In this document: positions 27,026-35,114 of the stretch, piece by piece | Layout: the number at the start of each line of letters is the position of its first letter | How positions within the stretch are numbered: position 1 is the first letter of the stretch | Source of the DNA: Brevibacterium aurantiacum | GTDB lineage: Bacteria > Actinomycetota > Actinomycetes > Actinomycetales > Brevibacteriaceae | Direction: 5' to 3' | DNA length: 64,000 nucleotides | NCBI RefSeq assembly: GCF_900169065.1 | Contig: NZ_FXZB01000009.1 | Span: 1 to 64,000, forward strand | The notes under the pieces: model-generated | The model's input: the letters and a program-made list of their open reading frames with translations, nothing else | What the model was told of the DNA's origin: nothing | Database searches by the model: none | Program-made: the position numbers and the translations under genes

Positions 27026-27960
27026 GCACCCCAGACACCACGGGCCCATCAGGCACCACCGGCCCTGTAGGAACTGCCGGTAAGCCAGGGGCCGAGCCGT
27101 CCCGGCAGAAGGCGAGTGCACCGCGACGTCCGGGGCAGCGCAGGATCGGGAAGATCCTCCTGGGTCTCCTGGCCTGGCTCGTCGGGCTCCTCTTCGTGTC
27201 CCCGCTGCTGTGGATGCTGCTGACGAGTCTGCACGCCGAAACCGATGCGTCGACGAATCCGCCCAGCTTCTTCGCCTCGCTGACCTTGGAGTCCTATTCC
27301 AACTTCTTCGGCGGAGGCAGCGGTGTCAGTCCCTGGCCTGCCCTCATCAACTCGGCGGTCGCCGCAATCGTCTCGACCCTCATCGTCCTGGTTCTGTCGA
27401 CCATGGCCGCGTACTCCCTGGCCATCCGTCGGATCCAACGCTGGTCAGACGTGCTGTTCTTCCTGCTCTCGACCAAGATGCTGCCGATGGTTGCGGGGCT
27501 GCTGCCCATCTATCTGGTCGCACAGGCGTTCGGGATCCTCGACACCTGGCTGCTGCTCATCATCATCTACACGGCGATGAACATGCCCATCGCCGTGTGG
27601 ATGATGCGATCATTCCTCGCCGAGGTGCCCGTTGAGGTGCTCGAGGCCGCTGAGCTCGACGGTGCCCGGCTTCCCCGTGTCTTCATGCAGATTCTGCTGC
27701 CCCTGACCGCACCCGGCCTGGCGGCCACGGCTCTGATCTGCTTCATCTTCTCGTGGAACGAATTGCTCTTCGCCAACGTCCTGACCTCGACCGCAGCCTC
27801 GACGGCACCTGTATTCCTCACCAGCTTCGTCACCTCCCAGGGTCTGTTCCTGTCCCAGGTGTGCGCTGCTTCGCTGATCATCTCAGTGCCGGTGCTTGTC
27901 GCCGGCATCGCAGCCCAGGACAAACTCGTCCAGGGCCTGTCGATGGGTGCGGTGAAATGA
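27022..27960 (+). CDS. polyol/sugar ABC transporter permease (SmoG-like)
   Basis: Second permease of the pair, 312 residues, with a Gly/Thr/Pro-rich N-terminal tail of ~45 residues, six helices, and the EAA loop VEVLEAAELDGARLPRVFMQILLP. The ATG at 27022 overlaps the preceding stop and has GAGGAG before it. A longer open frame upstream lies inside the first permease gene and is not used. Confidence 0.92.
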   Translation: MSTPDTTGPSGTTGPVGTAGKPGAEPSRQKASAPRRPGQRRIGKILLGLLAWLVGLLFVSPLLWMLLTSLHAETDASTNPPSFFASLTLESYSNFFGGGSGVSPWPALINSAVAAIVSTLIVLVLSTMAAYSLAIRRIQRWSDVLFFLLSTKMLPMVAGLLPIYLVAQAFGILDTWLLLIIIYTAMNMPIAVWMMRSFLAEVPVEVLEAAELDGARLPRVFMQILLPLTAPGLAATALICFIFSWNELLFANVLTSTAASTAPVFLTSFVTSQGLFLSQVCAASLIISVPVLVAGIAAQDKLVQGLSMGAVK

Positions 27961-28039
27961 GGCTCAACCGAATGCCCAATCAGATTGACCGAGCTCTGGG
28001 CCGGCTCACCCGACCTCACCGACCAGCAGGGGAAAGACG

Positions 28040-29560
28040 ATGATGAATTCCACGGACGCGCAGACTCTGCCTCTGCTCGGATCGAACCTTGACCGGATTG
28101 CGGCACGCGGAGTCACCGTCCCCGACTACGACCGGAACGCAGTGACTCCCGGCATCGTGCACTTCGGCGTCGGTGGCTTCCACCGGGCGCACATGGCCAT
28201 GGTCGTCGATGACCTCATGAACGCGGGCAGAGCCGCAGACTGGGGAATCGTGGGCGCCGGCGTCCTGCCCCACGATGTGCACATGCGTGACGCGCTGGCC
28301 GGGCAGGACCACCTCTACTCACTGACGCTGAAACATCCCGACGGAACCCGCGAACGACGTGTCATCGGATCCATCATCGACTACCGCTACGGACCCGATG
28401 ATCCGCAGGGACTCATCGACCTCCTCGGCGAGGAGACGATCCGCATCGTCTCACTCACCGTCACCGAGGGCGGGTACAACGTCAACCCGGTGACCGGGGA
28501 GTTCGTCTCCGAGGACGCGATGATCGTCGCAGACGTGGCAGCACTGAAAGCGGGGAGACTGCCGAGCACGGTCTTCGGGTACGTGATCGAGGCCCTGCGC
28601 CGCCGCCGAGACGACGGCGTGGACCCCTTCACAGTGCAGTCATGTGACAACATCTCGGAGAACGGTCACGTGGCGAAGAAGATGTTCGGTGCCTTCGCCC
28701 GCCTCGTCGACCCCGAGCTCGCTGACTGGATCGACACCCACGTGGCGTTTCCGAACGCGATGGTCGACCGGATCACCCCTGCCACCACCGACGAGGACCG
28801 GGCCGAGGTGAGAGAATCTGTCGGGCTGCTCGACGCCTGGCCCGTGGTCGCTGAACCTTTCTTCCAATGGGTGCTCGAGGACAGCTTCACCTCGGGCAGA
28901 CCTCCATACGAACTGGCAGGTGTCCAGGTTGTTGACGATGTCCGACCCTACGAACATATGAAGCTGCGCCTGCTCAACTCCGGGCATCAGGGGCTGGCCT
29001 ACTTCGGACTCCTGGCCGGCTACACCTACGCCCACGAAGCGATGGAGAACCCCGATATCGCCGTCTACCTGCGCAGGTACATGGATGAGGAGGGCACACC
29101 CAGCCTTGAGCCGCTGCCCGGAATCGATCTCGACGCCTACAAGGACTCACTCATCGAGCGATTCAGCAATCCTGAGATTCGCGACACACTGGCCCGCCTC
29201 GGCGCCGAATCTTCTGACCGGATCCCCAAATGGCTCGTTCCCGTCATCGGTGACAACCTTGTCTCGGGTGCACCGGTGGAGGTCTCGGCCGCAATCTGCG
29301 CATCCTGGGCCAGGTATGCCGAAGGCAGCGATGAGCAGGGGGCTCCTTTCACCATCGTCGACCGTTATGCCACGGAGCTGCAGCAGGTCGCGAGCTCACA
29401 GGCGGCCGATCCCTTGGCCTTCGTGAGGCAGGAGCAGTTCTTCGGAACTGTGGCCACGGACTCCCGCTTCACGAGGCACTACCTCGCAGCGCTGAAGTCC
29501 CTGCACGAACGCGGCGCAAGAGAGACCGTGCGACGACTCGCAGCCCACGAGGCACTGTGA
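28040..29560 (+). CDS. mannitol/D-arabitol dehydrogenase (long-chain polyol dehydrogenase)
   Basis: Long-chain mannitol dehydrogenase family enzyme, 506 residues, cytosolic and NAD-dependent. The dinucleotide site is FGVGGFHRAHMA (~42-53), followed by VSLTVTEGGY, SCDNISENG and the catalytic KLRLLNSGHQ with its Lys. The start is one of two consecutive ATG codons. With xylulokinase in the same regulon, D-arabitol to D-xylulose is the most coherent reaction; mannitol to fructose is equally known for the family. The stop codon begins a 19-bp repeat. Confidence 0.92.
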   Translation: MMNSTDAQTLPLLGSNLDRIAARGVTVPDYDRNAVTPGIVHFGVGGFHRAHMAMVVDDLMNAGRAADWGIVGAGVLPHDVHMRDALAGQDHLYSLTLKHPDGTRERRVIGSIIDYRYGPDDPQGLIDLLGEETIRIVSLTVTEGGYNVNPVTGEFVSEDAMIVADVAALKAGRLPSTVFGYVIEALRRRRDDGVDPFTVQSCDNISENGHVAKKMFGAFARLVDPELADWIDTHVAFPNAMVDRITPATTDEDRAEVRESVGLLDAWPVVAEPFFQWVLEDSFTSGRPPYELAGVQVVDDVRPYEHMKLRLLNSGHQGLAYFGLLAGYTYAHEAMENPDIAVYLRRYMDEEGTPSLEPLPGIDLDAYKDSLIERFSNPEIRDTLARLGAESSDRIPKWLVPVIGDNLVSGAPVEVSAAICASWARYAEGSDEQGAPFTIVDRYATELQQVASSQAADPLAFVRQEQFFGTVATDSRFTRHYLAALKSLHERGARETVRRLAAHEAL

Positions 29561-29610
29561 ACCGATGACTGCTCTCTGAACCGATGGCTGCACTGTGACC
29601 GGGAGCTGCA
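29558..29610 (+). repeat. 19-bp tandem repeat starting at the dehydrogenase stop codon
   Basis: TGAACCGATGACTGC (29558), TGAACCGATGGCTGC (29577) and a diverged TGACCGGGAGCTGC (29596) recur every 19 bp. Each begins with TGA, and because 19 is not a multiple of 3 the three TGAs fall in three different reading frames. Confidence 0.65.
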
Positions 29611-29659
29611 CCTGCGGCTGAGATGCCGCGTTCTCGTCCGCTGGTTCAGCTTCGGCGAT

Positions 29660-29665
29660 TAGCAT
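29660..29665 (+). promoter_or_regulatory. -10 element for a leaderless GH3 mRNA
   Basis: TAGCAT, then 6 nt, then the ATG at 29672, in a 111-nt gap after the polyol operon. Confidence 0.45.
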
Positions 29666-29671
29666 GGGGCT

Positions 29672-31279
29672 ATGCGACCCAGACTTTCCATCATCGCTGC
29701 CACCGCTGTGCTCGTTCTGACCGGCTGCTCCGGCGGAACGTCAGACCCTCAATCGGAGAAGACCGGGGGAGCAGGTGCGCCGCAATCGGCGCAGAAGGCT
29801 GAATCTGCCCAGGCCGCCGATCCAGCCGATATCAGCCCCGAGGACTTCGCGGACGAGGCCAAGAAGATCGTTGACTCGTTCTCCGACGATGAACTCGCTG
29901 GGTCCCTCATCATCGGCACCTGGTCGGGCACCGACACGCAGACCGGTGTCAATCTGCTTGAGAACAACAACCTCGGCGGGGTCATCGTCATGGCCGACAA
30001 TCTGCCCGAGAATCCGACGCCTGACCAGGTCAAGGGCGTCACCGAGGCGATCAACGGGGCCCGCTCAAAGGGGCACCCCGTGTCGATCGGCGTCGATCAG
30101 GAGGGCGGCCCGGTCTCGCGGCTGAGCACCGGGGCACTGCCGTTCCCTCCGCTCATGGCACTCTCGGCCACCGAAGATCCGGAGCTGACACAGACCGCGA
30201 CGAAGGTGCAGGGCCAGAATCTCACCGACCTGGGCTTCACGATCGATTTCGCCCCCGATGCCGATGTCACCACCGGAGCCAAGGACGTGGCCATCAACGT
30301 GCGCTCGGCCGGTGATGATCACAAGGAGGTCGCCGAGGTCGTCGCTGACGCCGCGACCGGGTACCACCTCGGCGGTGTTGCCAGTTCAGCGAAGCACTTC
30401 CCCGGACACGGTCGTCTGCACGTCGATTCGCACGAGAGCCTTCCGGTGTCGAAGAAGAGCATCAAGGAACTCGAGGACACGGATCTGCTGCCGTTCAAAT
30501 CAGCCGTCGAAGCCGGCATCCCGATGGTGATGATGGGACACATCGGCCTGCCGGACGCGAAGACGACTCCTGCGACACTGAACAAGAAGGCCTACCAGGC
30601 ACTGCGTGACACGCTCGACTTCGACGGAGTCATCATCACCGACGCCCTCAACATGAAGGCCGTCGACCAGAACCAGAGCGGCAAAGAGACCGTCAAGGCA
30701 CTGTCCGCCGGTGCCGACTTGGCACTGATGCCGCCCGATTCCGCCGCCGCCCAGCAGGCCGTGGTCACAGCTTTGGGCGACGGTGAGCTGAAGAAGGATG
30801 AGCTGAAGGAGAAGGCCGAACGCGTGGTCGCGATGCAGCTGGCCACGGCCGAGACGCAGAAGGCGATCGACGGCGACGACTCCGAGGACCCGCAGAAGGT
30901 GCTCACCGAGGTAGCCGAGAAATCGCTGACGGTGCTGAAGGGCGAATGCTCGTTCGAAGGCACCGACTCGATCTCGATCGTCGGCGGTGGCGAGAAGGAG
31001 AAGACCGCGCTGACGAAGGCGGCGAAGGATGCGGGACTCAAGGTCGGCTCAGGTGGTACGAGCGTGAGTCTGAGCCCGAGCACCTCCGCCGAGGTGGCGG
31101 TGGGCACCGCTGCTCCGTGGACGATGCGCAATACCTCGGCAAAATCTGCGGTCACCGCCTATGACAGCAACCCCAATGCTCTGCAGACCGTGGCGAAATG
31201 GCTGAAGGGCGATCTCAGCGCCTCGGGCTCACTGCCCGTCGAATACGAGGGCAGCGACGCGGCGCCGGACTGCAGCTGA
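29672..31279 (+). CDS. GH3 beta-N-acetylhexosaminidase lipoprotein (LpqI/NagZ type)
   Basis: Secreted lipoprotein: signal peptide with lipobox LTGC (Cys19), then a disordered Ala/Gln/Ser stretch. The GH3 catalytic barrel has GVDQEGGPVSRL (140-151), the NagZ-specific KHFPGHG (241-247) with DSHESLP, and the nucleophile Asp324 in IITDALNMKAV. It probably removes GlcNAc from muropeptides at the cell surface. At 535 residues it has an additional C-terminal domain (from ~410) resembling the GH3 C-terminal sandwich. A strong hairpin terminator follows. Confidence 0.9.
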   Translation: MRPRLSIIAATAVLVLTGCSGGTSDPQSEKTGGAGAPQSAQKAESAQAADPADISPEDFADEAKKIVDSFSDDELAGSLIIGTWSGTDTQTGVNLLENNNLGGVIVMADNLPENPTPDQVKGVTEAINGARSKGHPVSIGVDQEGGPVSRLSTGALPFPPLMALSATEDPELTQTATKVQGQNLTDLGFTIDFAPDADVTTGAKDVAINVRSAGDDHKEVAEVVADAATGYHLGGVASSAKHFPGHGRLHVDSHESLPVSKKSIKELEDTDLLPFKSAVEAGIPMVMMGHIGLPDAKTTPATLNKKAYQALRDTLDFDGVIITDALNMKAVDQNQSGKETVKALSAGADLALMPPDSAAAQQAVVTALGDGELKKDELKEKAERVVAMQLATAETQKAIDGDDSEDPQKVLTEVAEKSLTVLKGECSFEGTDSISIVGGGEKEKTALTKAAKDAGLKVGSGGTSVSLSPSTSAEVAVGTAAPWTMRNTSAKSAVTAYDSNPNALQTVAKWLKGDLSASGSLPVEYEGSDAAPDCS

Positions 31280-31300
31280 CAGGTAGCAGAGGGCATGCAA

Positions 31301-31346
31301 AAACTCCCCGTCTGGCTCGAGGACCGTCGAGCCGGGCGGGGAGTTT
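31301..31346. terminator. bidirectional terminator between the GH3 and NlpC/P60 genes
   Basis: AAACTCCCCG (31301-31310) pairs with CGGGGAGTTT (31337-31346), with an inner GGCTCGA/TCGAGCC stem (31314-31320 with 31327-31333). The AAA and TTT ends make it usable on both strands, fitting its place between convergent genes. Confidence 0.85.
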
Positions 31347-31360
31347 CTGTGTGAACTAGA

Positions 31361-32251
31361 TCAGAGAACGCGGATGAAGGTGACGTTGCCCATCCAGCTG
31401 TAGCTGCGCTTCGAGGTGCCTGAACCTGGTGAACCGGCATCGTACATCTGTCCGTCACCGGCGTAGATGCCGACGTGGCCTGGGTGCCAGATGAGGTCAC
31501 CGGGCTTGGCCTCCGACTGGGAGACGACCTTGCCAGCGGCCTTCTGAGCGCCCGAGCTGCGAGGCAGGTTCACGCCGACCTTGCTGTAGACCCACGAGGT
31601 GTAACCGGAGCAGTCCCAGCCGCTCTGCGACGTTCCACCGTAGACATAGGGAGTGCCGACGCCCTTCTCTGCCCAGCCGATGACCTGCTCGGCCTTCGAG
31701 CCGTCGATCGAACCGGCATCGCCGGACCCGGAGTCCTTGCTCTCGCCCTTGTCGCCGCCCTCGCTCTTGTCCTTGTCACCGGAATCCGAGGAGCCGGTGT
31801 TCGCATCATCGTCGGAGTCGTCGGCAACCGGCTCTGTGTCCGGTTCAGGGGCCGGAGCCTCTTCTTCGACGGTCTCAACAGGCTTGGGCTCTGGCTTCGG
31901 CTTCGGTTTGGGAGCGGCCTCAGCGGTGACGGTCTCGACATCGGCGCCGAATGATGCGCCCTTCTTTCCGTCCTTGGATGACGATTCTGCGCCGGCATCG
32001 ACTGTCGCAGTCTGGTTCTTGAACTCAACCTGCTTGTGGTTCTCGGCTTCGGCAGAGACTGAGGCCTTGTCGTCGGCTTCCTGTCCTGCTGCCGGAAGAA
32101 CGGCTGCTGTCAGCAGTCCACCGCTGGCAGCGACAACGGCTGCACGGCGTCCGAAGACGGCGGAGTTGGCGTTCAGGATGTCGGTCAGTTCGGTCAGTGG
32201 TGTCTTGACCTTGGCTTCTGCGGCGCGGCGGCCATGCTTCTTAGTTGCCAC
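31361..32251 (-). CDS. secreted NlpC/P60 peptidoglycan endopeptidase
   Basis: Cell-wall hydrolase of 296 residues. An N-terminal signal (RRAAVVAASGGLLTAAVLPA, ~35-54) is preceded by a basic cytosolic stretch. The middle is a long Glu/Pro/Ser/Asp-rich linker with a KPKPKPEPKP run. The C-terminal C40 domain (~185-296) has the catalytic Cys in WDCSGYTSWVY, PRSSGAQ, and the catalytic His in HVGIYAGDGQMYD. It should cut the D-Glu-mDAP type bond during growth or division. The GTG start has GAGAGGAAAA upstream. Its upstream region carries MtrA-like half-sites. Confidence 0.9.
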   Translation of the reverse strand: MATKKHGRRAAEAKVKTPLTELTDILNANSAVFGRRAAVVAASGGLLTAAVLPAAGQEADDKASVSAEAENHKQVEFKNQTATVDAGAESSSKDGKKGASFGADVETVTAEAAPKPKPKPEPKPVETVEEEAPAPEPDTEPVADDSDDDANTGSSDSGDKDKSEGGDKGESKDSGSGDAGSIDGSKAEQVIGWAEKGVGTPYVYGGTSQSGWDCSGYTSWVYSKVGVNLPRSSGAQKAAGKVVSQSEAKPGDLIWHPGHVGIYAGDGQMYDAGSPGSGTSKRSYSWMGNVTFIRVL

Positions 32252-32375
32252 GTTTTCCTCTCGTCACCTATTGGAAGGATCCCAACCGCCACTGTGGTCC
32301 GTAGTGATTTCACATCGAGTGTGGCGTGCGGTTCTCGGTGTGAAGTCGGCACTCTCGTGACCGACCTTCACAACT

Positions 32376-32412
32376 GTAACCAATCAGTGATCTAATGTCA
32401 CGTTTTCGTTAC
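32376..32412. promoter_or_regulatory. MtrA-like half-site cluster upstream of the NlpC/P60 gene
   Basis: GTAAC (32376), GTGAT (32387), GTCAC (32397) and GTTAC (32408) start 11, 10 and 11 bp apart, on one face of the helix. The last two give GTCAC-6-GTTAC. GTnAC direct repeats are the type of site bound by MtrA, the response regulator that controls wall hydrolases in Actinobacteria. The assignment is inference. Confidence 0.4.
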
Positions 32413-32587
32413 ATTTGTGGAGAATTTGTTGTGACAGTTTATAAACGTGCAGGTCAGAAGCCTGTTCAAGGTCAAAGTTTTTGTAACAGTTGCGCTCTTT
32501 CGGGTCGATTTCCCGCAGTACTATGACTCATCTCTCGTCATGCTCGACGGGCTTATATAACGAATCGAGATGAAAGGCAGGTCAAAA

Positions 32588-32656
32588 ATGACAGTTTTGC
32601 TACGTGATTCGCGGCGTCTTCGGCTAGCCCTGCGGATCATGTCAGCAGCTTCGTGA
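32588..32656 (+). CDS. possible 22-residue micro-protein
   Basis: An ATG preceded by AAAGGCAGG opens a 22-codon frame ending TGA, encoding a basic, Leu/Arg-rich peptide (MTVLLRDSRR then LRLALRIMSAAS). An in-frame ATG at 32570 would give 28 residues. A TATATAACG element lies about 30 nt upstream and a 14-bp hairpin 42 nt downstream, so a short transcript of its own is possible. Nothing identifies a function; chance is a serious alternative. Confidence 0.25.
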   Translation: MTVLLRDSRRLRLALRIMSAAS

Positions 32657-32697
32657 CCAGGGATCTCGCACGTACCCGGGAGGAACTGCGAACGACG

Positions 32698-32757
32698 AAC
32701 GGTCGGCAAGTTCGCCTCGAAATTTCTGCTGAGATCGAGGTGTACTTGCCGACCGTT
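32698..32757. terminator. long hairpin behind the sulfurtransferase gene
   Basis: Perfect 14-nt arms (32698-32711 with 32744-32757) enclose a second stem CCTCGA/TCGAGG (32715-32720 with 32735-32740). It sits 47 nt after the sulfurtransferase stop. No T-run is present. Confidence 0.6.
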
Positions 32758-32804
32758 GGTGACGAGCTGCTAATCGCGAACGCTGCTTGCAGCTGCTGCG
32801 GTTG

Positions 32805-33641
32805 TCAGGCTCCGGTTGCGACCGGGCGGGCGGGGTCGGAGGACCAGCCGGACCAGCTGGCCGGGTAGAGGCTCGACTCGACGCCGAGGCTCGCCAGCAC
32901 CAGAGCATTGTGGCAGGCGCTGACGCCCGAGCCGCAGTAGACGCCCACAGGCTGGTCGAGTGCGCCGAGGGATGAGAAGCGCGAGCGCAGGGCTTCCTCA
33001 TCGAGGAACTTGCCATCTGCAGTGTTCTCGCTGGCAGGCGCGCTCTTGGCCCCGGGAATGTGGCCGGCCTTGGCGTCGAGCGGTTCGGTCTCTCCGCGGA
33101 AGCGTTCGCCGGCCCGAGCGTCAAGCAGAACACCTGTCCACGCGGACGCGGCGTCGGCGTCGATGACGGGCATCGAGTCTGGAGTGATCGTCACAGTGCT
33201 CGGCTGCACGGGCTCGCTGGGACCAGTTGCCAGCTCGCCGCCGGCAGCGACGAAGGCGTTCAGTCCTCCGTCGAGGACGCGTGCCGTCATCCCCGCCCAT
33301 TGCAGCAGCCACCAGGCACGGGCGGCTCCCTGACCGGAGTTGTCGTCATAGACGACGACCTCGGTGAGCTGGTCGATGCCCCACGCCCGCACCTGCTCCT
33401 GGAATGCCTCGGCAGACGGCAGCGGGTGCCGGCCTGCGGTGGGGCCAGTCTCGGAGTGTGCGGCGAGTTCCGTGTCGAGGTCGACGTAGACGGCTCCGGG
33501 AATGTGACCGGCGGCGAAGTCATCGCGACCATCGGGCTTCTGCAGCCTCCAGCGCACGTCGAGCAGCCTGGGTGTGGATCCGTCATCGGCGAGGCGAGCG
33601 AGAAGTTCGTCGGCGGTGATGAGAACGTCGGAGCGGTTCAT
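32805..33641 (-). CDS. sseA: thiosulfate/3-mercaptopyruvate sulfurtransferase
   Basis: Two-domain rhodanese of 278 residues. The N-terminal domain has LLDVRWRL and GHIPGAVYVDLD. The C-terminal domain carries the catalytic Cys in the loop CGSGVSA within VYCGSGVSACHNALVL. This six-residue loop is closer to mercaptopyruvate sulfurtransferases than to classical thiosulfate ones, but activity cannot be separated by sequence alone. AGGAGAA lies upstream of the ATG. Upstream methyltransferase gene ends 54 nt before it. Confidence 0.9.
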   Translation of the reverse strand: MNRSDVLITADELLARLADDGSTPRLLDVRWRLQKPDGRDDFAAGHIPGAVYVDLDTELAAHSETGPTAGRHPLPSAEAFQEQVRAWGIDQLTEVVVYDDNSGQGAARAWWLLQWAGMTARVLDGGLNAFVAAGGELATGPSEPVQPSTVTITPDSMPVIDADAASAWTGVLLDARAGERFRGETEPLDAKAGHIPGAKSAPASENTADGKFLDEEALRSRFSSLGALDQPVGVYCGSGVSACHNALVLASLGVESSLYPASWSGWSSDPARPVATGA

Positions 33642-33674
33642 GGGGATTCTCCTAGTGGGGTCGGGTGAAGGGAA

Positions 33675-33713
33675 TTCAGCAGGGTTGGGACGGTTCAGCA
33701 GGGCTGAGTCAGG
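33675..33713 (-). repeat. 19-bp tandem repeat over the methyltransferase stop
   Basis: TTCAGCAGGG occurs at 33675 and 33694, 19 bp apart. The copy at 33694 contains the stop codon of the minus-strand methyltransferase gene, and the copy at 33675 offers a second TGA in another frame. Confidence 0.6.
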
Positions 33714-34948
33714 AGGACGACATGGCGGTCGCCGAGGCGGGTGAAGACCAGTGTCGCCTTGTCTCCTGCCGGCAGCTTGAGCTGACGCCTGACCTGGTCA
33801 GGAACAATATCAGCTCCACGCTTCTTGATCACGACCTTGCCGATGCCGCGGCTGATGAGGGCCTTGCGCAGGCTGGGAATCTTCGCCGGCAGCACATCGG
33901 TGACCTCATAGGATGTGACCCCGGCCGAAGCAGGGCCTGTGGGTTCGACATCGGTGGTCAGGTAGGCGATCTTCGGGTGGACTCGGCGAGCCTGCAGCGG
34001 TCCGCACAGTGCAGTGACGAGTCCGGCGCGCACGATCGCCCCGTCGGGTTCGAGGAGGTACTGGCCGAGTTCGCCGACACCCTCCTCATCCTCGGCAGGC
34101 AGATCATCTTCGTGGACGAGAAGGGTGCGGTCACCCATCACGAGGGCGCTGCGGCCGGGGCGCTGCCGGGCGGTTCCGAAATAGAGGCAGACCTCGACGA
34201 CCTCGCCTGCGTGGGAGACCCACTGCGCCTCTGCTTCGTCGGGGATGAGGGAGTGGTCGAGTGCGGGTCCGAGTTTGACCCCTGCAGCCTTCGCCGCGAT
34301 CGCCTTGTCGATGACCCAGGACAGAGAAGGGGAGAAGTCCTCGGGGTCGAAGATGCGTGCGGTGGACCCGCTCTTGGATCCCTTCCCGACCGTGCGGCGG
34401 GCCGGGTCGAACCACAGGGCGTCGAAATCGGTGGTGTCGATGTCTTCGGCCCGGGCATGCTCGACGCTGGCATTGGCCAGGTGGCGGAGGTTGAAGCTGG
34501 CGATGGCGGCCGTAACCTCGTCCGCGTCGACGGCCGTGACCTGGGCGCCCATTCCAGCGAAGGCGAAGGAATCGGCGCCGATCCCACAACCCAGATCCGC
34601 GATCGTGGGCGCTGAATCTGCCGATTCGCCGGTGTCGTCGGCGTCGCCGCCGGTGTCCTTGCCCTCGCCGAGGAGGCGGCGGGCATGGTGAGCGGCGACG
34701 GGCAGTCGTGTGGCTTGGGCGAGCCCATCGCGGGTGAACAGCATGTCCTCGGCGAATGGGCCGAGTTTCTTCACGGCGTCCTTACGCAGCTGTGCCTGGG
34801 TGAGCAGGCCGGCCGTAACCTCGGCGGAGTAGCCTTCCTTGCGCAGTGCCGAGGAGCGGGCAAGCTCATCCGCAGGCAGGTCCTCGATCCGGTCGAGCCG
34901 GTCGAGGACGGAGACGTCGAGGAGTTCGGTGAGAGTCTGCGGATCCAT
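33695..34948 (-). CDS. class I SAM-dependent methyltransferase with THUMP-like C-terminal domain
   Basis: Protein of 417 residues. The SAM-binding domain includes [19 protein letters not shown] (~95-113), AVDADEVTA and [11 protein letters not shown]. The C-terminal region (~320-417) with [22 protein letters not shown] matches the THUMP-like domain found with such methyltransferases. RNA is the probable substrate, but this is inference from the domain pair. The ATG at 34948 is preferred over an in-frame codon 69 nt upstream. It is divergent from rsmA. Confidence 0.85.
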   Translation of the reverse strand: MDPQTLTELLDVSVLDRLDRIEDLPADELARSSALRKEGYSAEVTAGLLTQAQLRKDAVKKLGPFAEDMLFTRDGLAQATRLPVAAHHARRLLGEGKDTGGDADDTGESADSAPTIADLGCGIGADSFAFAGMGAQVTAVDADEVTAAIASFNLRHLANASVEHARAEDIDTTDFDALWFDPARRTVGKGSKSGSTARIFDPEDFSPSLSWVIDKAIAAKAAGVKLGPALDHSLIPDEAEAQWVSHAGEVVEVCLYFGTARQRPGRSALVMGDRTLLVHEDDLPAEDEEGVGELGQYLLEPDGAIVRAGLVTALCGPLQARRVHPKIAYLTTDVEPTGPASAGVTSYEVTDVLPAKIPSLRKALISRGIGKVVIKKRGADIVPDQVRRQLKLPAGDKATLVFTRLGDRHVVLLTQPC

Positions 34949-34990
34949 ACCGTTCACCCTATCGTCCTGGCGTCGGTGCTCTGACTGCGC

Positions 34991-35053
34991 TGGTTCGTCG
35001 GGTGACTGCAATGGCACGTCGAGTGTCTGTGTTGCCTCGTCGAGTGCCTGTCA
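34991..35053. repeat. three 21-bp tandem units in the methyltransferase-rsmA divergent region
   Basis: Units 34991-35011, 35012-35032 and 35033-35053 share a CGTCGRGTGNCTG core. They lie between two divergent starts, upstream of a TATAAG element near 35087 that may be the rsmA promoter. Confidence 0.6.
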
Positions 35054-35114
35054 TGCTCAGGCAGCTGCCGTGCGATGTTGCAGGACTATAAGGAATAGGC
35101 GACAGGAGTGTTCG

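Larger units (their letters stand above)
32252..32804. other. 553-bp intergenic region between the wall hydrolase and sulfurtransferase genes
   Basis: It holds the promoter region of the NlpC/P60 gene with four phased GTnAC-like half-sites (32376-32412), a possible plus-strand micro-ORF (32588-32656) with an A+T-rich TATATAACG element at 32554-32562, and a long hairpin (32698-32757) behind the sulfurtransferase gene. I see no c-di-AMP (ydaO-type) riboswitch motifs in front of the hydrolase gene, although such switches are common at wall-hydrolase genes in related genera. Confidence 0.5.

Noticed and set aside
32252-32520. c-di-AMP (ydaO-type) riboswitch upstream of the NlpC/P60 gene
   Set aside because: Expected from gene context in other Actinobacteria, but I do not find its conserved core motifs here.
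32521-32709. 62-residue open frame on the minus strand in the intergenic region
   Set aside because: Basic, low-complexity, no ribosome-binding site, and it runs through the sulfurtransferase hairpin.
34839-35114. N-terminal extension of rsmA into the divergent methyltransferase gene
   Set aside because: Non-homologous Ser/Arg-rich sequence; RsmA starts with the TARDIREIA region.
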